64,000 nt of DNA from Ruegeria arenilitoris (GTDB lineage Bacteria > Pseudomonadota > Alphaproteobacteria > Rhodobacterales > Rhodobacteraceae), in NCBI RefSeq assembly GCF_013035425.1, contig NZ_WQHX01000001.1, positions 744,001-808,000 of the forward strand. The letters are read 5' to 3'. Shown piece by piece: positions 1 through 8,631 of this stretch. The translations under genes were made by a program, and so were the position numbers. Under the pieces are notes generated by a model. The model searched no databases. It saw nothing but the letters and a program-made list of their open reading frames with translations, and was not told the origin of the DNA. The stretch's first letter is position 1, and the number at the start of each line of letters is the position of its first letter.

Positions 1-1
1 A

Positions 2-922
2 ACCCCGGTCGCGCAGATCGAAAAACAACTCGCAGCAGAGGGTCAGCACCTTGCGTTCGAACCGGCAGATTATCGCGAATTATTGAGCACAACCGGGGAG
101 CCGACCATTGGCGGCGTTGTCGCAGCGAATGTGTCTGGACCACGTAGAATACAATCTGGAGCGTGCCGGGACTTTCTGCTTGGTGTCCGTTTCGTCGATG
201 GACAAGGAATGGTTATAAAAAACGGCGGAAGAGTGATGAAAAATGTCACCGGGTATGATCTGGTGAAACTGATGGCAGGATCGTGGGGGACATTGGGTGT
301 ATTGTCTGAAGTATCGCTAAAAGTTCTGCCAAAACCTGAAACAACAGCTACTCTTTCAATTCAAACTAACGACTTGGACTTGGCGATTCAGGCAATGTCA
401 AAGGCCTTGCGCTCTCCGTTCGAAGTAAGTGGTGCCGCCTACGATCCGGAGCAGGGGCAAGTATACCTGAGAATTGAAGGTTTTAGTGAATCGGTAGATT
501 ATCGGAGCGAAAAACTACGCGTGGAGCTGGCCGAATTCGGCGATATCTCGGATAACAGCAATTCAGAAGCGCTTTGGACTGAAATTCGGGATGCAAACAC
601 GTTCGGGGGAATGGAAGGCGACGTGTGGCGCATATCAGTTAAACCCAGCGACGCGCCGCAGATAGTGGCAAAACTGGCGGCGAGAAAAACTCTGCTTGAT
701 TGGGGCGGCGGTTTGATCTGGGCGTTGGTCCCAAGCGGAGCAGATATACGTGCTCGCCTGGATCGATTTCAGGGTCACGCAACACTGGTGCGCGCTAATT
801 TAGATACGTTCGACTCCCTTGGTCGTTTTCAGTCGGAAAATGCTGCAATTTCGGCTCTAACTAAAGGAATTAGGAAGAAATTCGATCCGCGGGGTATATT
901 CAATCCGGGGATGATGGGATAA
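2..922 (+). CDS. glcE: glycolate oxidase FAD-binding subunit GlcE (5' end cut by window)
   Basis: GlcE is the second FAD-binding subunit of the GlcDEF glycolate oxidase, which oxidises glycolate to glyoxylate at the inner membrane. The reading frame is open from base 2, so the true start lies upstream; about 306 codons are visible, against roughly 350-370 usual for the family. The FAD-binding (PCMH-type) region is seen in TTGEPTIGGVVAANVSGPRR and in the glycine-rich stretch GGRVMKNVTGYDL, and the C terminus ends in the typical FDPRGIFNPGMM. It sits 4 bases before glcF on the same strand, and glcD is expected just upstream of the window. Identification is firm from motifs and context. Confidence 0.93.
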   Translation, partial: TPVAQIEKQLAAEGQHLAFEPADYRELLSTTGEPTIGGVVAANVSGPRRIQSGACRDFLLGVRFVDGQGMVIKNGGRVMKNVTGYDLVKLMAGSWGTLGVLSEVSLKVLPKPETTATLSIQTNDLDLAIQAMSKALRSPFEVSGAAYDPEQGQVYLRIEGFSESVDYRSEKLRVELAEFGDISDNSNSEALWTEIRDANTFGGMEGDVWRISVKPSDAPQIVAKLAARKTLLDWGGGLIWALVPSGADIRARLDRFQGHATLVRANLDTFDSLGRFQSENAAISALTKGIRKKFDPRGIFNPGMMG

Positions 923-926
923 CGCG

Positions 927-2249
927 ATGCAGACGCATTTCACCGAAAAACAGTTGCAGGATCCGGCCATTCAGCGGTCCAATGAAATACTGCGCAATTG
1001 TGTGCATTGTGGATTTTGCACTGCGACCTGTCCAACATATCAAGTTTTGGGGGACGAGCTGGACAGCCCTCGCGGGCGCATCTACCTGATAAAGGACATG
1101 CTGGAAAATGAGCGTGTGCCAGACGAAAAGACCGTCAAGCATATCGATCGGTGTCTATCTTGCCTTGCTTGCATGACGACCTGTCCATCCGGCGTGCATT
1201 ATATGCATCTGGTCGATCATGCGCGTGAGTACATTGAAAAAAAGTACAAGCGTCCCATAACGGATCGTGCTTTGCGATGGGTTCTGTCGCGAATTTTGCC
1301 ATACCCAATGCGGTTTCGTTGGGCGCTGATCGGCGCCAAACTGGGGCGACCATTTAGGTTTCTAATGCCTGATGCCCGGCTGCGCGCGATGCTGGATATG
1401 GCCCCCAAGCACATTCCACCAGTCAGCCGCAATGACGACCCGCAAAGTTTTCAACCAACGGGGGACCGTAAAAAACGTGTCGCCTTGATGACCGGATGCG
1501 CACAGAAAGCATTGAACACAGATATAAACGACGCCACGATCCGATTGTTGACCCGGTTGGGTTGCGAAGTCGTGATCGCTGAAGGTGCGGGATGCTGTGG
1601 TGCTCTGACCCATCACATGGGTAAGTCAAAAGAAAGCCATGCTTCGGCGGCAGCCAATATTCGTGCCTGGGTGCGCGAAATGGATGACAAGGGTTTGGAC
1701 GCTATTGTCATCAATACGTCTGGCTGCGGGACTACGGTTAAGGATTACACCCACATGTTCCGCAACGACGCGCTAGCTCAAGACGCTGAGCGCGTATCAA
1801 GAATTGCGATGGACGTGAGTGAGGTGCTGACTCAACTTGACCTGCCGGAGTGTGACGCCAAACCTATTTCGGTGGCTTATCATGCAGCGTGCTCCCTACA
1901 GCACGGACAAAAGATCAAGTCGTTTCCAAAAGAGTTGCTGCAAACAGCAGGATTCACTGTGTTAGAGCCTGCTGACAGCCATCTTTGTTGCGGGTCAGCA
2001 GGAACTTACAACCTGATGCAACCCGTGATTTCCGCAAAATTGAAGGACCGCAAAGTCCGCACGCTGGAGGCTACGAAGCCAGACGTCATCGCCGCTGGAA
2101 ATATCGGATGCATGATGCAGATCGGATCAGGGACAGAAGTGCCTGTCGTTCATACGATTGAACTATTGGATTGGGCGACTGGTGGTCCCATTCCGCGAAA
2201 ATTGCACGCGGGTTCCGCAGCCGCAGCATCCGTACCAATGTTGCGCTAA
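927..2249 (+). CDS. glcF: glycolate oxidase iron-sulfur subunit GlcF
   Basis: This is the electron-transfer subunit of glycolate oxidase, 440 residues, the normal length. Two ferredoxin-type 4Fe-4S motifs lie near the N terminus (CVHCGFCTATCP at about residues 25-36 and CLSCLACMTTCP at about 75-86). Two CCG-type cysteine-rich domains follow (GCCGALTHHMG in the middle, LCCGSAGTY near the C terminus), as in other GlcF/heterodisulfide-reductase-like proteins. It is the last gene of the glc operon; no clear terminator follows, but a 118-base gap separates it from the protease pair. Confidence 0.95.
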   Translation: MQTHFTEKQLQDPAIQRSNEILRNCVHCGFCTATCPTYQVLGDELDSPRGRIYLIKDMLENERVPDEKTVKHIDRCLSCLACMTTCPSGVHYMHLVDHAREYIEKKYKRPITDRALRWVLSRILPYPMRFRWALIGAKLGRPFRFLMPDARLRAMLDMAPKHIPPVSRNDDPQSFQPTGDRKKRVALMTGCAQKALNTDINDATIRLLTRLGCEVVIAEGAGCCGALTHHMGKSKESHASAAANIRAWVREMDDKGLDAIVINTSGCGTTVKDYTHMFRNDALAQDAERVSRIAMDVSEVLTQLDLPECDAKPISVAYHAACSLQHGQKIKSFPKELLQTAGFTVLEPADSHLCCGSAGTYNLMQPVISAKLKDRKVRTLEATKPDVIAAGNIGCMMQIGSGTEVPVVHTIELLDWATGGPIPRKLHAGSAAAASVPMLR

Positions 2250-2367
2250 ATTAACATGCGTTATTCTCGCATCAGTATTCAGCCGAAACTCTGGGTGCAG
2301 TGATTGCCCTATTTTCGCCTTACGCGGCGCGTATGACCTTTGGTCGGACACAAGACCGGAGTAAAGC

Positions 2368-3159
2368 GTGCGAAATTGGATAGTTGTCTTAGTAATGGGC
2401 ATTCTGCCTGCAGCGACAGCTGCACAGGATTCCGGGCTCAAAAGCCTGAAAACTACGGACGCCGGACGGCAATGGATGGCCGTCGGTCGACTGGACATCG
2501 ATGGAACAGGGTTTTGCACGGGGGCGTTGATATCTCCTACTCTGGTACTAACTGCAGCCCATTGCCTGTACGACAAATCCACGCGTAAACGCATAGATCC
2601 AGCGCGGATCGAATTTCTGGCGGGATGGCGGCTTGGCTATGCTTCTGCCTATCGCGCCGCGCGACAGATTGTCATTCACCCCCGCTATCAATACGACTCT
2701 GACGCCACGGCTGATCGAGTCCGTCATGACATCGCTTTGATCGAGCTTTGGCAGCCAATCCGGAACACCTCGGTGATACCATTCGAAACTGGCAGCAGAC
2801 CGTCCCGCGGCGAAGATGTAGGTGTCGTGTCTTACGCTCATGACCGTGCAGAAGCACCGTCCTTGCAAGAAGTGTGTTCCGTTGTGGCGCGACAGTCAGG
2901 CGTTTTGGTTATGTCCTGCAACGTCGATTTTGGAGCTTCGGGCGCGCCAATCTTTTCATTTGAGGGGGATCAACCCCGGATCGTTTCCGTGGTCTCGGCC
3001 AAGGCCGAGTTGGAAGGAAGCCGTGTGGCATTGGGCGCGGCGTTGGAAGAGTCACTGGAAATATTGCAGGTCGAATTAACTGAAGGTCGCGGGCATACAT
3101 CCGCATCCGGTGCCGGAAGTACAGGGAAAAACGTAGGCGCGAGATTCTTGAAACCGTGA
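2368..3159 (+). CDS. secreted trypsin-like serine protease (first of a tandem pair)
   Basis: A 263-residue S1-family serine protease with an N-terminal signal peptide (about residues 1-19, ending ATAAQ), starting at GTG. The catalytic triad is visible: His65 in LTAAHC, Asp121 in RHDIALIEL and Ser191 in DFGASGAPIF. The nucleophile context is GASG rather than the classic GDSG, as in many bacterial V8/glutamyl-endopeptidase-like members. A second cysteine pair (C170 and C184) may form a disulfide. The next gene is a paralogue that overlaps it by four bases, so the two are probably co-translated. The substrate is unknown. Confidence 0.85.
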   Translation: MRNWIVVLVMGILPAATAAQDSGLKSLKTTDAGRQWMAVGRLDIDGTGFCTGALISPTLVLTAAHCLYDKSTRKRIDPARIEFLAGWRLGYASAYRAARQIVIHPRYQYDSDATADRVRHDIALIELWQPIRNTSVIPFETGSRPSRGEDVGVVSYAHDRAEAPSLQEVCSVVARQSGVLVMSCNVDFGASGAPIFSFEGDQPRIVSVVSAKAELEGSRVALGAALEESLEILQVELTEGRGHTSASGAGSTGKNVGARFLKP

Positions 3160-3974
3160 AACGGCTTCTATTAAAAACAGCAATTTGCCTGGTAGTTACG
3201 GCGTCAATTGTTCAAGCACAGACTGGCAACCAACGTCGTTTGACGGATCGCGATGACCTTTACGGTTGGGAGGCAGTCGGGAGATTAGACATTGGTGAAC
3301 AGGGGTTCTGCACGGGAACATTGATAGCGCAAGATTTGGTGCTCACTGCAGCACATTGCGCCTTGGACAAATCTACAGGCGAGCCGTATGCGCCCGGTGT
3401 GTTAACATTTCGCGCAGGGCTAAGCGATGGCAGATCGCTTGCTGATCGCAAGGTTGTTCAGATCGCTGCCCCCTCCGACTTTGTCGCTAATAACCCGGTT
3501 TCCGCTCGTCGCGTCCGCCGTGATGTTGCACTGATGCGGTTGGAAGAGCCGATACCTTATTCAATCGCCAATCCTTTTGCCCTGCACAGTGGGCGGCTGT
3601 CGGGAACTGAGATAAGTGTCGCGTCTTATGGGCGCGGTCGGACAGAGGCTATTACGCGCCAACGTTCCTGCCGCATCCTGCAACGTGGGCAGGGAATAAT
3701 CAGTTTTAACTGCGATGTTACTCTTGGATCGTCCGGGTCGGCCATCCTTGCTAAAAGCGGTCCGCGTTGGCAAATTCTTTCAGTCGTGTCCGCAGTCGGG
3801 TCTGACGGGCGTAGGAAAGTTGGCTACGGGATGGAATTGTCCGAAATTGTGCCCGAACTGAAGGCAATCTTGCACAGAGACGCCCCACGTCCGGCGGTTA
3901 CGATCCGAAGAATACAACCAGGATCGAACAGGTCCACGTCTGGCGCGAAATTCATCAGCTCTGATGGGTCTTGA
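3156..3974 (+). CDS. secreted trypsin-like serine protease (second of a tandem pair)
   Basis: A 272-residue paralogue of the preceding protease, starting at a GTG that overlaps the upstream stop (GTGA). It has a signal peptide of about 22 residues (ending VQAQT) and the same triad layout: His67 in LTAAHC, Asp123 in RRDVALMRL and Ser193 in GSSGSAIL. The first 120 residues align with the upstream protein almost without gaps (GRLDIxxxGFCTG is shared), which points to tandem duplication. The last 40 residues are basic and low in structure. A heat-shock-like promoter for hsp20 begins at its stop codon. Confidence 0.85.
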   Translation: MKRLLLKTAICLVVTASIVQAQTGNQRRLTDRDDLYGWEAVGRLDIGEQGFCTGTLIAQDLVLTAAHCALDKSTGEPYAPGVLTFRAGLSDGRSLADRKVVQIAAPSDFVANNPVSARRVRRDVALMRLEEPIPYSIANPFALHSGRLSGTEISVASYGRGRTEAITRQRSCRILQRGQGIISFNCDVTLGSSGSAILAKSGPRWQILSVVSAVGSDGRRKVGYGMELSEIVPELKAILHRDAPRPAVTIRRIQPGSNRSTSGAKFISSDGS

Positions 3975-3998
3975 ACTGCGCCAATTGCCTACCCATGT
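3970..3998 (+). promoter_or_regulatory. sigma-32 (RpoH)-like promoter of hsp20
   Basis: CTTGAA at 3970-3975 and ACCCATGT at 3991-3998 are separated by 15 bases. This matches the RpoH consensus (CTTGAA, about 13-15 bases, CCCCATNT) at 6/6 and 7/8 positions. The -35 element overlaps the stop codon of the upstream protease gene. Predicted transcription start is near 4005, giving a leader of about 95 bases. The promoter is inferred, but the gene downstream being an Hsp20 supports it. Confidence 0.65.
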
Positions 3999-4007
3999 GA
4001 ACTGTAT

Positions 4008-4099
4008 CGGATCGCCTGAAAGGGATCCGTAATTCACCTTTGCTCGTCCGATAGGAGGGCAAGAAATCGTAAATCGCTCAAAGATGAGGATAACGACAC
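4008..4099 (+). promoter_or_regulatory. ROSE-type RNA thermometer candidate in the hsp20 leader
   Basis: Three consecutive hairpins fill the leader. Hairpin 1 pairs CGGATC (4008-4013) with GATCCG (4024-4029). Hairpin 2 pairs TTGCTC and TCC (4040-4049, bulged G4046) with GGAGGGCAA (4054-4062) around loop GATA. Hairpin 3 pairs ATC and CTCA (4073-4080, bulged G4076) with TGAGGAT (4085-4091) around loop AAGA, and contains the Shine-Dalgarno AGGA of hsp20. The strand facing the ribosome site carries TCGCT, matching the U(U/C)GCU signature of ROSE thermometers, with the hallmark extra G. Not verified by covariance search. Confidence 0.6.
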
Positions 4100-4567
4100 A
4101 TGCGTAGTTTTGATTTTGCACCGCTTCACCGTGCGACTGTTGGGTTTGACCAGATCGCGGATATGATGGATCGGGTATTGACCAATGACGTGGCACAACC
4201 CAGCTACCCGCCTTACAACATTGAAAAAACAGACGCCGACACATATCGGATTTCGATTGCTGTCGCAGGCTTCGCCGAAAGCGACTTGTCAGTCGAGGTA
4301 AAGGAAAATGCCTTGATCGTGGCTGGCAAAAAAGCCGCTGACGACAAAGAGCGCAGCTATCTACACCGTGGTATTGCGACCCGCGGGTTCCAGAGACGCT
4401 TTGCATTGGCCGATCATGTGCGCGTCACCGGAGCAAGCCATGAGAACGGAATGCTGAACATCGACCTTAAGCGCGAAGTTCCAGAGGCGCTTAAGCCGCG
4501 TCGGATCGAGATTTCCTCGGCAAATGCAATCGAAAAGGACGTGGTCGACGCCAAAGCCGTTAACTAA
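4100..4567 (+). CDS. Hsp20-family small heat shock protein
   Basis: A 155-residue cytoplasmic holdase of the IbpA/alpha-crystallin type, which binds unfolding proteins during heat stress. The alpha-crystallin domain covers about residues 35-130: NIEKTDADTYRISIAVAGF, then AGKK, then the conserved GMLNIDLKREVPE strand. The N terminus (MRSFDFAPLHRATVGFDQI) is typical of alphaproteobacterial IbpA homologues. The start is fixed by an in-frame TAA at 4091-4093 and by AGGA at 4087-4090. Regulation is probably both transcriptional (RpoH-like promoter) and translational (ROSE-like leader). Confidence 0.95.
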   Translation: MRSFDFAPLHRATVGFDQIADMMDRVLTNDVAQPSYPPYNIEKTDADTYRISIAVAGFAESDLSVEVKENALIVAGKKAADDKERSYLHRGIATRGFQRRFALADHVRVTGASHENGMLNIDLKREVPEALKPRRIEISSANAIEKDVVDAKAVN

Positions 4568-4619
4568 GGCCATAGACCACCTTGCGATAGTCCAGCCTAT
4601 AAGAACTATCGCACAATAC

Positions 4620-4652
4620 GCCCCGCGTTCCTCCAGGCGCGGGGCTGTGTTG
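4620..4652 (+). terminator. intrinsic terminator after hsp20 (likely bidirectional)
   Basis: An 8-bp GC stem, GCCCCGCG (4620-4627) with CGCGGGGC (4638-4645), is followed by a T-rich stretch. It may also end the convergent methyltransferase gene on the other strand. Confidence 0.75.
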
Positions 4653-4698
4653 TTAAAGACATGTTCGTCGAAACTGCAGGCGCGGAGCCTAATTTAAC

Positions 4699-6228
4699 TC
4701 AATGTATTATGTTGAACCGTGCGCGGATCGCATCCTCTTGCTGTGCGTCAAGATAGTTTGGGTGATACTCTTTTAGAATTTCACGCGCACGATTATTAGC
4801 AGCGGCCCATGTGTCTGGTGCTCCGCTATCAGCCCAGACCCGGGGTTCGCTTCGATCCGCAATTGAAGGATAAAAATAATCCCGCTCCATCGCGGCGAGG
4901 GTTTGAGGGCCTCCAAGAAAGTGACCATCGCCAAGTACCGCCTCGACAATTGCGTCGAATCCCAGATTGTTCTCTGTGACCTCGACACCTCGAAGAGCAC
5001 GATAAATTCCGGAATGCATTTCATCGTCAAGGATGAAAGCTTCGAAGCTGGCTCCAAGCAACGAGGCCGTCATACCTGAACTTTCATATATCAGGTTCCC
5101 TCCGGCCAATGCCGCAGCCAGTGCAGTCACGCCTTTTTCGCTGCCATATTGCGCGTCAATCGCCTTGGCGTCGGTCATCGAGCTTGCGACTCCGGAAGGT
5201 AAACCAAGCCAGTTTGACAGTTGTGCCGATGCAGCATTGAGGAGTGCCGTTTCGCCACTCCCGCCAGAAAATGCACCGGTTCGCAGGTCGATTACAAAAG
5301 GCCAATTGGAAAATATCATTGGAAAGCCGGGTCGTATTACATTGACCATAACTAAACTTGCCAGCGTCTCTGCCAGCGACTGTGCGAGAAATCCAGCCAA
5401 TGTCGCAGGCGCAGTTGCCCCAGCTTGCGCTGCGGTGATGCAGGATACGGGGATATTGTGGGCAATACACTCATATACCACATCTACCGCGTCCGCCCCG
5501 AACCGCATTGGAGAAATCACTGGGCTTATATGCGCCTTCATAAAAGGCTTTTCTTCAAATGTTGAAAGTCCACCAGCGGAAATGTCCAGCATCCCCATGA
5601 TAGGAGCGACATGAGTGGCATGCGTAAAAGCGGTCCCGATAGGTTTGGTCGTGTTCTTCAAGAGGGCATAGATCGTGTTGACGTCTAAATCGTAAGTGTC
5701 TGGTACATCGGTCGCGATGCAGCATCTGGTGAACCACGCCACATTGGCAAGCGTATCCTGCAGGCGTGTAAAGTCATGAAGATCTGTAAGGGTTGAAGGG
5801 CGGTACAGTCCCGTGTTCAAATCCAAAGTTTGAACTGCGGCGCCGCCAGTTCCAAAGTAAACGCGTTCTCCTCCCACCTCTATCGATCGCGTCCTATCTT
5901 TTCCATGCAGCGTAAATGTCTTTGCCGCGTTGCCGATGGACTCCTCGACAAGCGCAGAGGGTAGCAAGATGCGTCCGTCGCCCCGATCCTTCGCTCCGAC
6001 GTTTTTCAGATCTGCAGCCAAGCGCTCGGGGACTTCGCCCATGCCAAGATGTTCAAGGAGTTTCAGCGCAGTTTCGTAAATTGCCGTTATGTCTTTGTGC
6101 GACAGAGGCTGATACATACCTCCGGTCTGACCGGGTGGGCATGGGTTAACCTCTGGCTTAGCCGCACGTTTCGCTAATCGCGTTTCGCGACCGCCTCTTT
6201 TTTTGGTTCGACGATGCGGTTCAGCCAT
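4699..6228 (-). CDS. MttB-family (trimethylamine:corrinoid methyltransferase-like) protein
   Basis: A 509-residue member of the MttB/MtgB superfamily, which transfers a methyl group from quaternary or tertiary amines to a corrinoid protein. Family features include GLYRPSTLTDLHDFTRLQDTL, the SGGSGETALLNAA stretch and the C-terminal DHILKEYHP-like end (here REILKEYHPNYLD). The frame has no in-frame amber, so this is a non-pyrrolysine member of the glycine-betaine-demethylase-like type common in roseobacters; its substrate cannot be told from sequence. The start at 6228 is preferred over 6255 because AGGAGGG lies just upstream. No corrinoid protein gene is adjacent. Confidence 0.85.
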   Translation of the reverse strand: MAEPHRRTKKRGGRETRLAKRAAKPEVNPCPPGQTGGMYQPLSHKDITAIYETALKLLEHLGMGEVPERLAADLKNVGAKDRGDGRILLPSALVEESIGNAAKTFTLHGKDRTRSIEVGGERVYFGTGGAAVQTLDLNTGLYRPSTLTDLHDFTRLQDTLANVAWFTRCCIATDVPDTYDLDVNTIYALLKNTTKPIGTAFTHATHVAPIMGMLDISAGGLSTFEEKPFMKAHISPVISPMRFGADAVDVVYECIAHNIPVSCITAAQAGATAPATLAGFLAQSLAETLASLVMVNVIRPGFPMIFSNWPFVIDLRTGAFSGGSGETALLNAASAQLSNWLGLPSGVASSMTDAKAIDAQYGSEKGVTALAAALAGGNLIYESSGMTASLLGASFEAFILDDEMHSGIYRALRGVEVTENNLGFDAIVEAVLGDGHFLGGPQTLAAMERDYFYPSIADRSEPRVWADSGAPDTWAAANNRAREILKEYHPNYLDAQQEDAIRARFNIIH

Positions 6229-6309
6229 CAGCCCTCCTGCTTTCTCATGAAGCAACTACACAGAAGGTGGCGTGTTTTTCCAAATGTTTTTTGCGTTAAG
6301 TAGCGGTGC

Positions 6310-6338
6310 AAAAAGCCCCGCGTAAATGAACGCGGGGC
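6310..6338 (-). terminator. intrinsic terminator of the phytase-like gene
   Basis: On the minus strand, GCCCCGCG (6338-6331) and CGCGGGGC (6322-6315) form an 8-bp stem with an 8-base loop, followed by TTTTT. It lies 22 bases after the stop codon. The stem sequence is identical to the terminator after hsp20. Confidence 0.85.
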
Positions 6339-6359
6339 CTTGTCATGGGTTTGGGATAT

Positions 6360-8543
6360 TCAGTTTCCAGCCGTCACGGCCCCGATTGACCAGAACATCG
6401 TTTCGCCCGATGCATCGTCGACACCGTCATTATCGGTCATAACGAACGCCTCGCCCGAGGGTAGTATGGCCAGACCTTCGATCTTGTCCAAAACGTACCC
6501 TCCGGTCGAAGTCAGATCCGGCAACAGGTCGCGGACTTCTTGTTTGCTGACTACGGGCAGCTCACCACCCAGTGGGGCAGGGGTCATATCAGCAAGCGGG
6601 ATACGATAGACTTTCTTGGTAACTGCCCGATGGTCATGCTGGTTGTCGCGTTCAATTACGTAAACATGGTCACCGTGTGCAACGATTTCGGAAAGGCCGA
6701 CCCAGCCCTTTTCTGGTTCGGCCTTAGGATAGTGCACAGCGCCCCATTCCTTGCTGTCCAGATTATAGGCCACAAGTTTCACATGGTTTTCAGGATCGTC
6801 TTTCCACTCTCGCTGAACGGCCATCCATAGGGTGTCACCTACCTTGGTGATGCCTTCGAAACCAAAGCGCTTTTCAACAGCCATCAGTTCGGGCGGCAAG
6901 CCTATTTCACCCTTTCGGTCTTTGATTTCGCCTTTTGATGACACGTGATAGATCGCGTGCGGGATAACTCGGTCGGTGCGGCCTTCGGATGCCACGTAAA
7001 AGCCACCCTCTCCGTCCAGAGTGATGCCTTCAAGGTCTAGTTTCTGAGCCGGGTTGCCGTCCTGACGATGGATGCGGATCACATCGACGATACGGGCCGG
7101 TGTCTGGCTCGGGTCAATCTTGAAGATCGACGGTTGGAAGCCATAAAAGCTGTCATTGACCGCATAGATCATGCCGTCCTCATCGGCGACCAGACCGGAT
7201 AGAGCACCCCATCCGATCAACTCGTCCGTACCTTCTGACGTCAGATGCGGATAAGATGCGGGGGCGTCTTGATATTCAAAGATCGAGACATGCGCGCGTG
7301 GGCCACCATCTTCGATAAGATCTTTTTCGTTGGCCGAAATCAGCAGGTTGCGTTCGGGGATTGCGACATAGCCTTCCGGACCCACTCCCGAAGGCAACAA
7401 TTGCTTCAGAACCGGATTGGCCGGGTCGGTTGCATCATATACTCCGACGACCGAAGCGCGCTCGGCCCCAACGAAGATCATTGGCATGCCGCCAAAGGTC
7501 GCAGCGGTCACGCTTTCAGGTTCAACACCCTTACTGTCCGAGCGCTTGTCCGGATAATGACCGATCTGGATGATGGCCTTTTCGAATTCGGTGCCGTTTT
7601 CGTAAACAACGGTGCCGTCCTTGTTGAAAATGGTCCAACCGCGAGAACCACCTTCGTAGTCACCTTCATTGGCGGTTGCGAAGTGATCGTCGTCGATCCA
7701 TTTGACCGCGTCAGGCTCACGCAGGCGACCCGGCTGGCTTTCAGTGAAGATCAGCGCGCCGCGCTCATCGGTCGCGTCAATGCCTTCAAGGTCCACGCTG
7801 CCTGCCGAGAAATGGCTGACCACGTTGCCGTTCTTGCCGACAACCGCGATGTGGTTGTTTTCCTGCAAGGTGACGACGGTTTCACCAAGATTATTGATGT
7901 CGACGAACTCGGGCTCGGGGTCGCTCGGTGCGACCTCGGCAAGACCTGTCAAATCTGCAATTTTCATTCCGGCACAATCCAGCGCACCGTCAATTACCGG
8001 GACCAGAGCCAGGTTGCCGGCAGGCAACTGTGGAATCACGCCATCGTTCAGGTCCTCGTCGCGCTCATTTTCGATCGCAATGGCCACAAAACTCCCATCG
8101 GGAGCAATTGCGACGCTGTCGGGTTGACCGCCCAGGTCACATGCACCGGTTTCAGTTTTTTCGGCGATATCGACCGAGATCAGCTTACCAGACGGCGCCA
8201 CGTAGCTTTCCGAGGTGTTCACACCCACAAAGCCTGTACCGCCAATGATGCCAACTGACGTGGGCTCGCCGCCAACTTCCATGCTGCCTAAAGGGGCTGG
8301 GTTGGCCGGGTCGGTGATGTCTACCATACCGATCACACCAAGCGGGCTGTCAGTATAAACCAGCGTCATACCATCAGCGGTTGCCGCTATGATCTCAGGT
8401 GACGTTTCGCGGTCAGTGTCGGCACCTTCGGCCATGTTCTTGACCACAGGGAAGGATGCAATTCGATTGAAGTTCATCTCGGCCCAGGCCTGACCTGTGG
8501 TCAGGGCCAGGGCAGATGTCAGGCAGACAAAGCGCAATAGCAT
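6360..8543 (-). CDS. secreted esterase-like/phytase-family beta-propeller protein
   Basis: A 727-residue exported protein with a signal peptide (about residues 1-21, ending AWAEM). The first half reads as a beta-propeller with repeated units such as MVDITDPANPAPLG and YDATDPANPVLKQL. The second half (about 430-725) matches the 'esterase-like activity of phytase' domain, with LDLEGITLDGEGGFYVASEG and an FGFEGITKVGDTLWMAVQRE strand. Acidic loops (for example TDNDGVDDASGE near the end) suggest calcium binding. Such proteins are usually assumed to hydrolyse phosphate esters outside the cell. Substrate is unproven; the possible Pho box upstream would fit a phosphate-scavenging role. Confidence 0.8.
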   Translation of the reverse strand: MLLRFVCLTSALALTTGQAWAEMNFNRIASFPVVKNMAEGADTDRETSPEIIAATADGMTLVYTDSPLGVIGMVDITDPANPAPLGSMEVGGEPTSVGIIGGTGFVGVNTSESYVAPSGKLISVDIAEKTETGACDLGGQPDSVAIAPDGSFVAIAIENERDEDLNDGVIPQLPAGNLALVPVIDGALDCAGMKIADLTGLAEVAPSDPEPEFVDINNLGETVVTLQENNHIAVVGKNGNVVSHFSAGSVDLEGIDATDERGALIFTESQPGRLREPDAVKWIDDDHFATANEGDYEGGSRGWTIFNKDGTVVYENGTEFEKAIIQIGHYPDKRSDSKGVEPESVTAATFGGMPMIFVGAERASVVGVYDATDPANPVLKQLLPSGVGPEGYVAIPERNLLISANEKDLIEDGGPRAHVSIFEYQDAPASYPHLTSEGTDELIGWGALSGLVADEDGMIYAVNDSFYGFQPSIFKIDPSQTPARIVDVIRIHRQDGNPAQKLDLEGITLDGEGGFYVASEGRTDRVIPHAIYHVSSKGEIKDRKGEIGLPPELMAVEKRFGFEGITKVGDTLWMAVQREWKDDPENHVKLVAYNLDSKEWGAVHYPKAEPEKGWVGLSEIVAHGDHVYVIERDNQHDHRAVTKKVYRIPLADMTPAPLGGELPVVSKQEVRDLLPDLTSTGGYVLDKIEGLAILPSGEAFVMTDNDGVDDASGETMFWSIGAVTAGN

Positions 8544-8600
8544 AGGTGGGATCCTCTCTCACTTGGACGCAAGTGGGATGAACGGGGTTTATTGCGGGCT

Positions 8601-8631
8601 TGTGACGGTTTTGAATCAGTTTGATGACAAG
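8601..8631 (-). promoter_or_regulatory. possible Pho box upstream of the phytase-like gene
   Basis: Read on the minus strand, three 7-base half-sites, TGTCATC, TGATTCA and CGTCACA, are each separated by AAAC, giving the 11-base periodicity of PhoB sites (consensus half-site CTGTCAT). The first and last are good matches and the middle one is weak. The block ends 58 bases before the start codon. Inference only. Confidence 0.4.

Noticed and set aside
5033..5614. 193-codon plus-strand frame within the MttB-family gene
   Set aside because: Antisense to a well-supported gene, with no family resemblance.
4699..6228. Possible link between the MttB-family gene and the amber codon in the HlyD gene (pyrrolysine)
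   Set aside because: The MttB-family frame itself has no amber codon, no pyl genes are present, and the HlyD stop is best explained by a single TGG to TAG change.
4620..6338. Identical GCCCCGCG/CGCGGGGC stems at 4620 and 6315 as a dispersed repeat family
   Set aside because: Both are ordinary terminators in the right positions with different loops; two copies do not make a repeat family.
7245..8258. Long 337-codon open frame on the plus strand
   Set aside because: It lies wholly antisense to the phytase-like gene, and its translation resembles no protein family; it is a shadow frame.
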